From: Phoronis australis
Lineage: Eukaryota > Phoronida > Phoronidae
Direction: 5' to 3'
NCBI GenBank assembly: GCA_002633005.1
Contig: NMRA01000014.1
Span: 686,970 to 750,969, forward strand
DNA: 64,000 nucleotides
Below the pieces are notes generated by a model. The model did not search any database. It had not been told where the DNA came from and saw only the letters and a list, made by a program, of their open reading frames with translations. A program made the translations under genes and the position numbers. Position 1 is the first letter of the stretch. Each line of letters starts with the position of its first letter. Below, one piece after another: positions 45,625-57,363 of the stretch.

Positions 45625-47068
45625 GTGAGTTCATATCGGCGAATGGTCTTAAGTGTGCATGTACCCAAGCAATCAGGCGGATGGTCTTAACATTGGAACG
45701 TGGCTCGTTAACTCAAATTATAAAGTACATGTTTTGCTTTTGTTGACCACTTCCTCTAAATGGGAGCACAAGTACATGTAGGTCAACTTAGAGGTCTCGT
45801 CAAAATCCTGGGCAACATCCAGCAGAACGAAATATAAGTACGGATACCAACAACTTTTACATTTTCAGCCCCATTTTCATTTCCGTGATTTCGTGTGTTT
45901 TCTTCAATCCAAATACTCGCGAAGGCGGTCGACGCTGTTTTCCATGAGATAAATAATGACAAAAGTAGAGGCACACCTAGCGAAAATCGGGTCACTTTCC
46001 TCAGAGTCCGTTTGAGGACGGCAGGTGCGTGGAATTACAAGACAACACGAGAGAATAAAAACGAACACCAGGTGGTACTGTGTGCTTTCTTAAGAAAGGT
46101 TTCTAAATGTTAAATTCATTCTTTCAAAGTGGTTTTGTACCCAGGAAGAGGTTAACATCTAAGCGATTTTCCTATTTCAAATTTATCGGTTAATAATCAA
46201 ATTCAGCTATTTACCGTGAAAACTACGGTTAACGCATCGCCTACGGTGCAGCGGATAATAGGCGACAATGGTTTTCTACTGGCATTTAGCGGCATTTGTC
46301 TAATATTTGTTGAAATTGCTGTTATCACCGATCAAAATTTAGAGGGGAGAAGCTGCTATTTCTTCAAACTAAAGACATCTCAGTTATTAATAGTTTCACC
46401 TAGGTTTTAAACAAGATATATGTCAAAAGACTTGTGACATGTCATGTTCCCGTTTTTCCTGATGCTGTGTAGCCACGCTTAAGCATTGTTCAACTGAAAA
46501 CAAAAACAACACAATATGTCGCAGAATCAAGTCCTTGAGATATGGACAAATCGTCTGCACACTTACCACATCAAGGTACGGTTCTTTGGTTCCAAAAGCT
46601 ACCTCAACTTAGTATTTTTATTTTGCAGATAATTTTAATCCAACGTTTTATGAAGTGAAATGACAAATATGCTTTGTAAAACCAAATCTTTGATATTCAT
46701 TGAAATATTGTGTTGTCTTCCAGCAAATACACACGCCTCTTTTAACAGATACAGTACTTGACCCTGTAATGTACGCAGATATTCAAATGATGTTTGACCG
46801 GGAGGATTAGTGTTCGTAAGCAGAAAACTTCAACGACCTTCACTCAAACAAATTTTTTGCTCCCTTTTTCCAATTATGAAGATGAAGTTTTCAACCACTA
46901 ATGGAGATTCTTATATAAATATTTACGAAGAGGCATTTCCAATCTTGATTTGCTTTTCGTAGGAACCGGTACCTGTAAAAGAAAAAAGAAAAACAAGTGT
47001 ACTTGGTAGCCATCTTGATACATCAGTGTTCTCCACGACCAGTTTTTACCTGTCGCTTCAACAGGATG
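45625..47068. other. No confident gene
   Basis: An acceptor-like TTTACATTTTCAG at 45868 and a donor-like GCAG/GTGCGT at about 46024 bracket a frame reading KAVDAVFHEINNDKS. A stop at 45886 lies inside that interval, so I do not call it an exon. The rest is featureless. Confidence 0.35.
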
Positions 47069-47198
47069 GAGTTCAGTAACGGAAAGACCTCGCTACAGCC
47101 TCGCTAAAATCATGCGTTCTTATTTAAAATACAAGGCAACATCTCACGTAATCTCGCGAAGTCTTGTTTTTTAGCGAAGTCCGAGTGTTACTGAACTC
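47069..47198. mobile_element. 130-bp MITE, GAGTTCAGTAAC ends
   Basis: Starts GAGTTCAGTAAC and ends GTTACTGAACTC, a perfect 12-bp inverted pair. The interior (CCTCGCTAAAATCATGCGTT, ATCTCACGTAATCTCGCGAA) matches the copy at 60890-61020 in reverse and that at 29149 in the same direction. Confidence 0.75.
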
Positions 47199-47348
47199 AG
47201 GTCCAGTTTGCCAGTGCGTCCATCAGGTTTGGGTAACCTGCAACGTACGGGCTTATTTTGCCCATAGCAAAGAATGGCTGCCAAGTCGAGTCTTTCTAAC
47301 AGGTTTGGGTTTTCAGTTGTGGGGAACATTGACTATGTGGCATGTCAC

Positions 47349-47483
47349 CAGGGGCAGATCCAGGGTTTTGAGTTGGGGGCAGGGCAGAGTATTAGCCAGC
47401 TAGGATTTTGCCCTCGAGACATTCGCACCCCAAACTGCTAATTGGGGGCCATTGTCTCCTTCCCCCCATTTCCGCCACTGGTC
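47349..47483. mobile_element. Short MITE-like element, GGGGCAGATCCAGG start
   Basis: Second member of the family at 3829-3983: GGGGGCAGGGCAGAGTATTA, GCACCCCAAACTGCTAATTG and a terminal CCCCATTTCCGCCACTGG occur in the same order. Confidence 0.65.
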
Positions 47484-49172
47484 GCACACAACATTATGTA
47501 AGTGCCACGCATGAAGACATGAATGCGATTCTAGACGTCATCAATCTTGACTCTGTGGGTTGGTAGTTGTAGGCCCACGGAGACAAGGTAAAACCCAGCC
47601 GTGACTACATGGGCGTCGGTTCGCTTTTTACTGAACAAAAAGTGGAATTATATGTATCCATGGCACTGCAATAATGACTCGAATCAAGTTTGAAATCTTG
47701 GCCACTTACCTCTAATGTGTAAGCACTTTTAACGGTAAGAATAAGCGAGGAACTCGCACAGTCTTGTCGTCGTGGTATTGCAGTAGGCCCTAAGTCTCCG
47801 TGAAGCACGCGACCGCAGAACACTGATTACGCCTACATGTACGTGGCAGCGAACGGGTGCCATAAAGTACTGAGGCCGCTCCTTCGCTTGACTTGAATTT
47901 CGCAAAAGCATTCAACGTTGACATCGTTGTAAGAATGAGAAGGAGGCGTGGGGCGGGGTGGATGTCCTTGTCGCTCTCCAGTTGTTTTTGTCCTACGGAG
48001 TCGAAGCCAACATCCGGTCCGAAATAAGCGTTTTAATATATAGATTGCCATTCAAAGCCAATGTTTTGTACTCGGTGCAGTTAAATTTGTTATGAAGATA
48101 TAACTTAAGCATATTTTTTAAATGTTTAATATTTTTCAGTACGTTATGGAAAGAATTCAACTATGGCTTTTCGTATTACTTCCAGTGAAAGTTAACTCAA
48201 ATGCGTTTTCAAATTTTATTGTAAATAAGAAATTACTTTTAGTTAACTTGCGCATCTACTATTACACATTCGGTTCAATAAAAACAAACTATACTGTTGC
48301 TATTTTAAAAATTCGTACTTTTAAATATGAATTTAAAAAGCTTTCAAGTTTTTTATTGTTTAATGTTGCTGTGTGTATGTTTTGAACGTTTCTGAGGACA
48401 AGTCTAGGCTCTTCGTTTCGTCTCACGGCTCGAAAGTTCCACGGTCAGGTTCGATTTTATGTTTATCCCACCTCTGGCAACTTTTCTATACGTAGATGAA
48501 CTTAAAAACAACTTCAGTGGTGAATTTTTTCCATTCAGCTGAAAATACAGGAAATTGTAAAAATTTCCATGTTATGATATTAGAGGGGTCATTTGATAAT
48601 CACTTACTTGAGACATGTGGCAATAATTATAGAGGCTTAGAACGCAAAAACTCGAAAAAATACCTTTTCAACACGTCGTGGAGAATCTACTTCCTGGCAA
48701 TGCTACCCTGAAAGTTTTTATACATTGAATGCTCTAAGAATTTCTAGAAAAAGTCATCAGATTCACCATTTTGCATCTTAGACAAAATATAAACTCTTTC
48801 ATCCAACAACAGTTTTCGTCCCTAATAATGCGCTTTTAAATAAGTCAGACTGGCTGCTGTTTTAAATCGGCGTTGTTTTGTTTACATCAAAGGTCCAACG
48901 TCACATTTTCCATATAAGGCAAATATGCTACGTCTACTATGTCTTTCCATACCAAGTAAGCAGACGTGCTTTGCCTTGTGGGAGAAAAATCGACGACGTG
49001 ACCAGCAGTTAACGGATCATTTTTTGAAATTTCAGACTAATGGAAAATGCTTTGACATCAACAGAAATTCAAAATCTTTACGAACAAACCGTAATAATAC
49101 CTGCAGCAAAACTGAGAACTTCAGTTAGAGCAAATGCGTGTATGGCGCTAAACGGTAACAAACGGACATTAT
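47484..49172. other. No recognisable gene
   Basis: Open frames of 60-87 codons (for example 48122-48385 plus) are AT-rich and show no motif. Confidence 0.5.
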
Positions 49173-49436
49173 AGGCAAAGGCAACCTATTTCATGTCATT
49201 TTTAGTACAAAATAAGGTTCGTTGATTATCCCAGACATATTTTTCAATTAAATACAGCTTTTCGTAATTTAATTAATTACTCGTCCCCTACTCCAGGAGT
49301 GACGATTAGGGAGTCGAGACTTTGTCGCCATTTCTTTTTGTATAGTCCGACTCTGTGATCTGTCGAGTCAGTCATTGTTCTACCTCGGTTGTGCTAAGTT
49401 CGCTTGTTGTTTGCTTTTGTTTACAAGTCAGTCAAC

Positions 49437-50279
49437 ATGCCACACTGTTGCTGTGTACCAGGATGTACTCATTATCGTCTCACGTGCACTCTGGATATAC
49501 CATTACATCGCCTCCGAAAGATAACACACTTCGCCGCACTTGGCTCCTTCTAAAGAACACAGGCTTACCCGTCCATGCAACATACAAAGCAGTGGAGAAT
49601 TATCGAGTGTGTGGCAAGCATTTTCTGCCGTCGGATTACGAAAGAGATATGTACGCTGAATTGAAGACGGTCCCTGCAAAACAACGCCTGAAGAAAGGTG
49701 CCACTCGCTGTTGATTCCCGGCAGTGCCCAGTCGCCAACCCCGAGTACATTTTTGAAGCAAGAAGCCTCGCGAACTGTGATCACTATTAATAGTGACTGC
49801 TGGAGGCACTTCATCTACTGTTATCCGTGCCTACAAACGTACCCCAGAGTGTGCAGTTCCGGGAACTAGCAATGATTCGCCCTGTTCTGTTGTCTAGCCC
49901 AGAGTCTGTAAGCAGCCCTGCAGTGATGTTGAGTAGTGGGAATGAATACAGGTCCAGTTCGACACCCAGTGAGGAGGGCAGTTCGTCGTCCAGTGAACAG
50001 CTTGGTGAGCCAAACTTTGATATGTTTATTGTGGACGTGTCTAAAGTATTGGAGCGAGGTGTACGTACGTGTGACGAGGGAGTAACATGGCGGTATGTAA
50101 GCGGTTTGGGTGCTCAGGTCACCATCCAGGGGAAACAGCATAGGTATTCCGTTGAGGTCGGCATAACAGTGCAAACCGTGCATTTGCACCAAGACGTCCC
50201 ACCACGCCTATCCTCAGTCTTCGCCTCATTCATCTCAACAGCTGCCTGTGCCTGTGGGTACTCTGTCTCGTTATACTAG
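49437..50279 (+). pseudogene. THAP-domain transposase remnant
   Basis: The ATG at 49437 gives MPHCCCVPGCTHYR, the first zinc-binding pair of a THAP domain. After one frameshift near 49510 the frame continues PPKDNTLRRTWLLLKNTG and VCGKHFLPSDYERDM, supplying the second pair (Cys-x2-His). A second shift follows LKKGAT, after which IPGSAQSPTPSTF reads like the usual linker. The frame at 49827-50279 reads SSPESVSSPAVMLSSGNEYR, a Ser-rich acidic linker, then FDMFIVDVSKVLERGV. In related invertebrate THAP proteins the linker is followed by a Cys-rich segment and a catalytic core. Here the core is absent, and the element ends about 520 bp later. It is a truncated, frameshifted gene. Binding to the element's own inverted repeats would be the expected former role. 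Confidence 0.6.
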
Positions 50280-50341
50280 GGCTCAAACATAGACCCACCC
50301 ACTGACCGTCCGTGAAAAATTCGTCGTCACCAGTGCTGTGA

Positions 50342-50413
50342 CATGGGCGGCGCAGCACTGAAAAAAGTGGCTGGGCTAAAGCCCCCCAGCCCCCCTGTGG
50401 TGCACCGCCCATG
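50342..50413. mobile_element. 72-bp fold-back element
   Basis: CATGGGCGGCGCAGCACTG at the left pairs with a right arm ending GTGCACCGCCCATG. The centre contains AGTGGCTGGGCTAAAGC and CCCCAGCCCCCC. It belongs with the pair at 5939-6081. Both occurrences lie in or beside THAP sequences, probably by coincidence. Confidence 0.75.
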
Positions 50414-50797
50414 AACAATATCTCCGTCACTCACGTCACTACGGTCACTGTGATATGGGTCACAGACTCCAGCCATTTCAGGTTACTATAAACTAAACAA
50501 TCCCTAAATCCAACGTAATTGAGTTGTCTAACAACCTATAGTTGTCGTAGAATACTCGTCGATGGAAACTGGTGACAGCACGAAAACAAGAGTAGTACAG
50601 ATCCTTACAGTAAACTCGAAAGCAGAACCAAGTCGGCGCGTCATTCTTGACTCCATCAACGTCACTTTTGAGGTACATGTAGGAGACGAGTAATTAATTA
50701 AATTACGAGAAGCTGTAATTAACTGAAAAAAAATATCTGAGATAACCAACGAACCTTATTTTTACTAAAAATGACATGAGAAAGGTTGCCTTCGCCT

Positions 50798-52271
50798 TTA
50801 ATTTTGTAAGCGAAGGGACATTACAGTTTTTACGGACGACAAAATTTGGGGGATTATTGTTGGATGGCATAGAATTTTTGAAGTTATAGACAAAAAAACG
50901 TATATTTATGAAATGATTACAAATCGCTCATTATCGCGGTTGTCTGTCAGTACATTCACTCAAATCAACTTTCCCAATTACCAAGTTTAAATTTCTCCCC
51001 TGCTTCGAATCCGCGATGGGACTGTTCTTAGAAAATTGCGTAATGCCATAGACTCATTGCGGTTTTCATTTGTGAAGTATGTTAGTGATCTTTAGTCGCT
51101 GCACATCATTCGTTGTTTCAATGTCGGGTTTGTACTTGTTCCGTTTCAATGCACATTGAGCTGTGCGAGTCGTGAGTACTTTGACCTGAATATTTAGTTC
51201 GAGATTCTCACCTCATGCATAGCTTAACTTTTTAAATGTCACGTGGTCTCGCGATAAAAGTAGCATATTTAAATGTAAGTAATTTTGCGAAAAATAACGA
51301 AACTTTTTAATTCAAAGGAGATGTAATTGAAACATCGTCTCAAGCATTCTAACATTTAAACAAGATTTAGCCCTGTCTGCAGAACCTAATATTCCAACTT
51401 TATTTTCGTATATGACATATGAACGGCATTACACTCTACACGCCTGATTCTAGCATGAAGCTAGCTCTTAAATTCGTGTCAGACTATATACAAATACGAC
51501 CACCGTAAGCGAGTAATAAGCAGAGTGTAGTCAGGTGTTATGACACGATTTTTCGAGTCAGGAGGTCATATAATTAGAAAATTATTAGCGTGCACTCTGG
51601 GTTTCTTGAAAACAATTATGAAGAGCATAAGATAATCAACGCCTACGATGCCTACGAAGACTGCGTCTCTGTTCGCTAATTAATTACAGAGTGAAAAGCA
51701 TCAAGCTGTCAATAATGTGATGATCGACATGGATATTAAAGACGCATTTTCATGCTCTTAACTATGCTAATGTATAGCAGGAACTAAACGGCAATGCTCT
51801 TTCAACAAAATCTTCGTTAAACAAAGTGCAGATGTATTCCTTGGCAATTGAAAGTGTGAAACCAAAAAATTCTGCAAATTACCTTTGGACTAATGACCTA
51901 CATATAGCTAGCGGGCTCTTATAGCCGGCAGTATGCAGTTCAATGATTTGCAGCGGATCATTTTCGGCACAAAACTTGTTTTTAAAAACACTTGGAAATT
52001 TTCAACCTACTTCATATTCACATCATCGCTATATGTTGTGTTTCTAACTAATTTGGCCAAGCTATCACAGATATAAAGAATTAGTCGGCAAGTTCCACTT
52101 TAAACTAACCGTGGCAATGAACTTGATGATTAGAATGACAAAAATCTAAATTTTGTGTGTAATTTTTGTCTTCAGTAGGCTCTAGAAGCCTTAATAATTG
52201 TGAGAAGTCTGAATATTCTCGCTGTTCATGACTCGCCATGCCTACATCTTTGCACAGTATAGTTAAATTAT
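50798..52271. other. No recognisable gene
   Basis: AT-rich, unique-looking sequence with no long frames and no tandem structure. Confidence 0.55.
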
Positions 52272-52774
52272 GTCCAGTGCAATAGGCAGTGAAATGACGT
52301 GCGTGACACGTTAATCTTTATTTTTCTCATTGCTCAAAAGTCTAGCGCGAATATATACTAGTTAATTACTATAATTGGAACTTGTGTGTTTGCGATGTAT
52401 AGTCGGTCATATAGGTCTGTTTGATTTAGATTTACCTATGCACAATCTAGTTATACTCAATGGCAACCAGTTAAGAACATGCCTACTAAAATTTCCTGCA
52501 TGCCAAGCTACATACGACTGGCGTGGAAATTACAATTTACGGCATTGGAATTTGGGTTTATGTTCAAATGTCGCGTAAATTGATATGAATTTCATTTATT
52601 CCATGACGCGATCTAAAATTTTTCTTTGAAACACAAGGACCTGGCAATTCTTTTCAAGTCAGAATTCAAACCTATTTTACCCAAGGAGCACATTGAGGCC
52701 AATTTCATAACGGCAAGTGATCTATATGTACAGTAAATCTATAGGGTTTAGCGCAGCTTTTGCCATTTTGTGTT
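52272..52774 (+). repeat. 503-bp direct duplication, first copy
   Basis: Aligns base for base with 52923-53425 at a constant offset of 651, with only a handful of substitutions and no gaps. It starts GTCCAGTGCAATAGGCAG and ends TTTGCCATTTTGTGTT, just before the N. A 67-codon frame is open in both copies with two amino-acid changes, but it shows no known motif. Confidence 0.9.
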
Positions 52775-52922
52775 NTTTTGACATTAAAAACACCAATTAT
52801 GATTAGTTAAATAATTTCTCTTAAAAATAATGCAGAAGCTTTTTACGGTATTGGAAACTTTCGGAAATTAGTGCCAATATTTATTTGCCGATGCTATGTT
52901 ACCCGATTAATCTTCGATGACA
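52775..52922. other. Undetermined base and spacer between duplicates
   Basis: An N at 52775 directly follows the first copy. The remaining 147 bp match 16815-16990 (a dispersed repeat). A join made by the assembler is possible here. Confidence 0.7.
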
Positions 52923-53425
52923 GTCCAGTGCAATAGGCAGTGAAATGACGTGCGTGACACGTTAATCTTTATTTTTCTCATTGCTCTAAAGTCTAGCGCG
53001 AATATATACTAGTTAATTATTGTAATTGGAACTTGTGTGTTTGCGATGTATAGTCGGTCATATAGGTCTGTTTGATTTAGATTTACCTATGCACAATCTA
53101 GTTATACTCAATGGCAACCAGTTAGGAACATGCCTACTAAAATGTCCTGCATGCCAAGCTACATACGACTGGCGTGGAAATTACAATTTACGGCATTGGA
53201 ATTTGGGTTTATGTTCAAATGTCGCGTAAATTGATATGAATTTCATTTATTCCATGACGCGATCTAAAATTTTTCTTTGAAACACAAGGACCTGGCAATT
53301 CTTTTCAAGTCAGAATTCAAACCTATTTTACCCAAGGAGCACATTGAGGCCAATTTCATAACGGCAAGTGATCTATATGTACAGTAAATCTATAGGGTTT
53401 AGCGCAGCTTTTGCCATTTTGTGTT
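52923..53425 (+). repeat. 503-bp direct duplication, second copy
   Basis: See the first copy. After 53425 the sequence becomes AAGAGGTCCTTCG instead of the N-containing spacer, so the right boundaries differ. Confidence 0.9.
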
Positions 53426-53763
53426 AAGAGGTCCTTCGTTTTTGCTAATGGATCGTGAAAACGCAACTGAAAACGTACTCTTAATCATGTTAATAAAAAT
53501 GACGACGGGTTTAAACTGGCTTGACATGTTTCGGCGTTCATCAAAACACCATCATTAGAAGAAAAAATAGTGGCCATCTTGCTAGGCCCAACAACAAGTA
53601 ATGATACACAGACACGGTCAGTTACAGTGTTGGTCGGGAAAACAATATAACATGTTCATGTAAACAGCAGCAGGAGCATCAAGACGCGCCGCTCAAACAA
53701 CCAAAAAGGGAGATTGCATCGAAAAACAATAGCATCGATTGGCATATGAGGAAGTTTACTGTT

Positions 53764-54061
53764 TTCTGTACACTCTACTATTGTTTGACAGTGTTCACAA
53801 AATTATTATCTGTACAATCTACAATTATTTGCCAGTGTTCACAAAACCACTATCTGTACACTCTGCCATTGTTCGTCAACATTCTTAAAACCCCTCTATG
53901 TATACTCTGCCATTGTTTGCCAGTGTTCACTAAACCACTATCTCTTCAGTCTACCATTGTTTGCCAGTGTTCACAAAACCACTCTCTGTACATTCTATCA
54001 TTGTTCATCAACGTTCTCAAAACCACTATCTGTACACTCTACCATTGTTTGTCAGTGTCCA
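53764..54061 (+). repeat. 44-bp tandem repeat
   Basis: About seven units of 44 bp, such as CAGTGTTCACAAAACCACTA then TCTGTACACTCTACCATTGT and TTGC. Every third unit is more diverged (CAACATTCTTAAAACC, CAACGTTCTCAAAACC), giving a 132-bp higher-order period. A frame of 117 codons runs through (53746-54099). Because 44 is not a multiple of 3, successive units are read in different frames, so the translation repeats every 44 residues. I regard this as non-coding. Confidence 0.85.
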
Positions 54062-56069
54062 GGACTAGTATCAAAATAAGGAGACAAGTGTCAAAATAAT
54101 GACGATAAATGCATTTAACAAGTTAAATTTAATTTAATGAAATAACGCATAAGTAGTCTCTAGCACGAATGACATGAGAGTTGGGTACAAACTTGAGAAA
54201 TGTCAATCTAACACCTTACAAACCCTAAAGGTAGTGTGAGACCTTATCAGTCGATAAGGTCCTGCACGTCTCTGCATCTCAACAAATATAAAAAGCTAAA
54301 CAAATTAGCTATGTAAAAGTACGAATTTTATGAAAGCAGAAAGTTCGTAGACTTTGGTTTTTCATCATTTGGGTTACGCGGACAGGTCTTGTTTGTAAAA
54401 TTTGGCAAAAACAAAAAAAAACAGATTCATAACAAAACAGCGTCATCAGTAACATAACCAGATTTCTTTTAATACAATAAATGTAACAATATGAAATCTC
54501 AAAAACACGTAATGATTGAGTTTTTCATCACAAAAGTTCCAATTTGATAGCTCCTCATACAGACTGAACATTTTTGAAATGATTCTTAAGAGCGTGTTAG
54601 AGAACACACAAAACATAGTATCTAATAGTTTCATTGTAGTGTAATCAACCATTTCTGAGTAATGACGTTTCGAAGTAATTTAGATATTTCTCTAAGGATC
54701 CTACGCAACTGCAACAGAAGTAGTTAATCTCCACTTTGCTAAATTTTCAATTTCAAAAGACTATTATGTTTTGTACTGTTAAGACTGTACATGATAATTT
54801 GTACTTTCTACCCCGGTGTAAAGTACACAAAAAGAATGTCATGTACATGCCACCGTAGTTCTGAGACTTGCCACCGTAGTTTTGAGATTTTCCCTCAACG
54901 TTCATCCTTTAGACCACTCCTGGGTCGTGCTCAGTAACTGCAGTTCGTACAGCATAGATTCGAGTGCTCTGATACGCCTGAAAATGTAACAATTGTTACA
55001 TTTCAGTGGTGGATCTACGTTTTCAGTAAGGGGGGTTTAGGATTCCCGCAAAGGTAGAATCCTAGGCGCGTTGCGCCGCCGAGCGGGGGCAGGTCGGGAG
55101 GGGGTGTAAGACATTTTTTGTTTTTGTAGCCAAATAGTGAAGCTTCCATGCATCCTGGTAAGTTTCTGGCACTTAACATGTCTCTGGAGTTTTTCTTAAG
55201 ATAATTAAAAACCCTTCTCGATTTCGTCACATGAACGTGGCTCATAAGTTTCGTGAAACCATATTGTGCACATCTGGGTATGAGTCACGCCATCAGCAAA
55301 ATTTTTTGTTGGAAAGTCTGCTTACACACATATTTTTTAGCATACAAAAAGTCATATACGTAAAAGTGTGGTGTGTATACAGGGGTTTAGACAACTTTCA
55401 AATATTCAAGAGCATAAGGAGCACTGACGGGGCGTAAAAACTTGAATATCAGATGATCGCGTAACAACAGCCTCAAGTTGTTTAAGAATGAAGACCTGTA
55501 TTGTTAGTCCGGAAATAAACATGTGTTCTGTCTCGTTACGAGAAAAACTGACGAACAATGGTGCTCTCAGCCCATAGTCTATTATTAAAAGCGACAATAA
55601 ATAACTAAGTATCACTTTATTAAGCTGAATTACGTTGACAACAATTGAAAAACGTCAAATGTATCAGGAAACAAATCATCTGAAAACAGTTTCACGAAAA
55701 CAAAACATCCTGTGCACAGTGGTGAAAAGATGTACTGCACTAGTTAGCAGAGGGACCAGATGTACACTGAGAGTACACAAAAAGGCTGACCTGGTCCGTC
55801 ACGAGACCAAGAGTACACCTGTGCTTATTATCCCTATAAAAACAGTCGATCTGTCGCGGGACCAAACAGACTGAGTACTGGCTGAGATAAATAGTTTTAC
55901 AAAGCACACGTTGGTAAAAAAATCACAAGACTAGTTCGCCGACGGACCAGAAGTACACTGAAACTAAATATCTACACAAATCAAGCTGGCCTGGTCTGTC
56001 GCGAGACCTAAAGTGTACTATGCAAAAAAATTGAATTGAAAACTTCTCTCTAGACACTTTTTAATCCCC
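54062..56069. other. No gene; small repeats
   Basis: Two features stand out. At about 55007-55130 a GTGGTGGATCTACG start with a G-rich interior resembles the MITE ends at 57.07 kb. At 55738-55815 and 55929-56020 a segment of about 80 bp is repeated (CTAGTT, GGACCAGA, GTACACTGA, CTGGTC, CGAGACC). The rest shows nothing. Confidence 0.45.
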
Positions 56070-56453
56070 AGTGGTTACTCATACATGTACGTTAGTCCTA
56101 TCCTTCCGTTGTCTAGATTGCCGAGGAATTTGTATATCGGATCCAATGGTTTGTTCGTTTTGGAATCATTCTACCCAGATATCTTCGATGTTTGTTCCTA
56201 ACGCTTGCACTTCGTCAACTGCCGTGCCAATGAGCTTGTAAGCCACTACAATGTCAGCATCTCGTTTCGCAGCTCAGTTGGCACTAAGACCCTTGAGGTT
56301 GCCAAGTCCATTCAAAAGACTTACATGCGCAACTAAATTTGATCCGTTCATGATGGCTACTTCAAACCTTGACGATGTATCCCCGGACCTTTTTGCATCT
56401 CTTGCAATTTTCGAAATAAACGTCACAATGTCTGAACGCTTGAAACCAGACAT
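56070..56453 (-). pseudogene. hAT transposase C-terminal remnant
   Basis: On the minus strand the frame reads DIVTFISKIARDAKRSGDTS, then NGLGNLKGLSAN, a stop, AAKRDADIVVAYKLIGTAVD, EVQALGTNIEDIWVE, a stop, and QNEQTIGSDIQIPRQSRQRK followed by DRTNVHV. The L-x-x-LS, K-x-DADI-x-x-A, L-x-x-x-I-x-x-x-W and PRQ-x-x-RQ-x-x-R-x-N series is typical of the region before the dimerisation domain of hAT proteins related to ZMYM1 and the 52-kDa repressor. Two in-frame stops and loss of both ends show that it is dead. The BED/MYM finger and catalytic residues are not present. Open frames on the plus strand here are shadows. Confidence 0.6.
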
Positions 56454-57067
56454 ACTAACATCAAATAAATGCCCATGGGCATTAGCGTTTCATCGGGGGG
56501 GGGGCTTTCTACGGAAATGCCCAGTATAGAAGACGGCAGTGTGCTTATTGCAGGTAGAAAGACGGTAGTTGTTAAGGTCGAAACTAGGGCTCCTTAGGAG
56601 GCCTGTGGAACATCGCACGAGTCCCGCAAGACTTTTTTGTGAAAGAATAGCCTTCCCGCAACTTCTGGTACTGTACACTGTTCGCGAATGCGGTCACTTT
56701 GTCAATGTGAGTGCCCCCTTGGTCATTCCTTGTATAGACATAACTTGTTAGAGTGTATCTTCAAACGGACTCGCGACCAGACCACGGCGCCCGCCACAAT
56801 AGCAATTCTTTGGAAAGAGATTTTTTTCAAAAATATTACATGTACATGTACACTGTTTGATATTGCGCAAGACAACTTTACTATACATCTGTTACAAACG
56901 TGTGGAGTGTAATAGAATGACACGGCAGATGAGGTTAAAACGTTGCACGTCAATTCGCCTGAATATCAGGGTTGCGGTATTACAGTATTTCCCCTAATCA
57001 AATCAAAACATATCTTAGAGGAAAGAAGCTAGTTACCTAAAGAAATCAGCTATAGAACTGCTCTTTC

Positions 57068-57363
57068 AGCGGTGGATCCATCTAAAATGCTTGGCTACGT
57101 CAGAAGTGTCGACGGAAGCGCGCGCACAATTGATCTCCGCGCGTTTTGCCGATGAGCCACGAAGACTCAGCAATTCGCAATGCAAAAAATTATATTTTAG
57201 AGTGACCCCACCTCAATTTTTTCCAAGTTGGTTTACTTGGGGTTTACACACGCTAGCGGTGCCGTTTTTGTTTTGCTGGAGGCGCTTTTGTTTTTTTATT
57301 TTTGGGTCCTGGCCCAAGGGGGGGGTTTAAACCCCCTGAATCCTCTCGTAGATCCGCCATTGC
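57068..57363. mobile_element. 300-bp MITE, GCGGTGGATCCATC ends
   Basis: Left AGCGGTGGATCCATC pairs with right GTAGATCCGCCATTGC in reverse. The right part has the typical GGGGGGGTTTAAACCCCC tract. Related ends occur at 3.83, 43.96, 47.35 and 55.01 kb. Confidence 0.65.

Larger units (their letters stand above)
49173..50797 (+). mobile_element. 1.6-kb THAP transposon with ~150-bp inverted ends
   Basis: The left end (AGGCAAAGGCAACCT, TTTCATGTCATTTTTAGTA, AAATAAGGTTCGTTG, TTTCGTAATTTAATTAATTA) is found in reverse at 50660-50797, giving inverted repeats of roughly 150 bp with small differences. The body holds a broken THAP-domain protein on the plus strand and a nested fold-back element at 50342. 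Target duplications are not clear. THAP transposase genes inside inverted repeats are known from P-like elements, but the superfamily here is not proven. Confidence 0.65.

Noticed and set aside
45868-46024. Second exon of the Cys-rich candidate
   Set aside because: Acceptor and donor look good, but a stop at 45886 blocks the best frame and the other two frames also close.
52375-53229. Two nearly identical 67-codon frames as duplicated genes
   Set aside because: They are explained by the DNA-level duplication; no motif or start context supports coding.
53746-54099. 117-codon protein with 44-residue repeats
   Set aside because: A by-product of a 44-bp DNA repeat lacking stops; successive units change frame.
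56251-56529. 92-codon plus-strand frame
   Set aside because: It is the shadow of the minus-strand hAT remnant, which has recognisable motifs.
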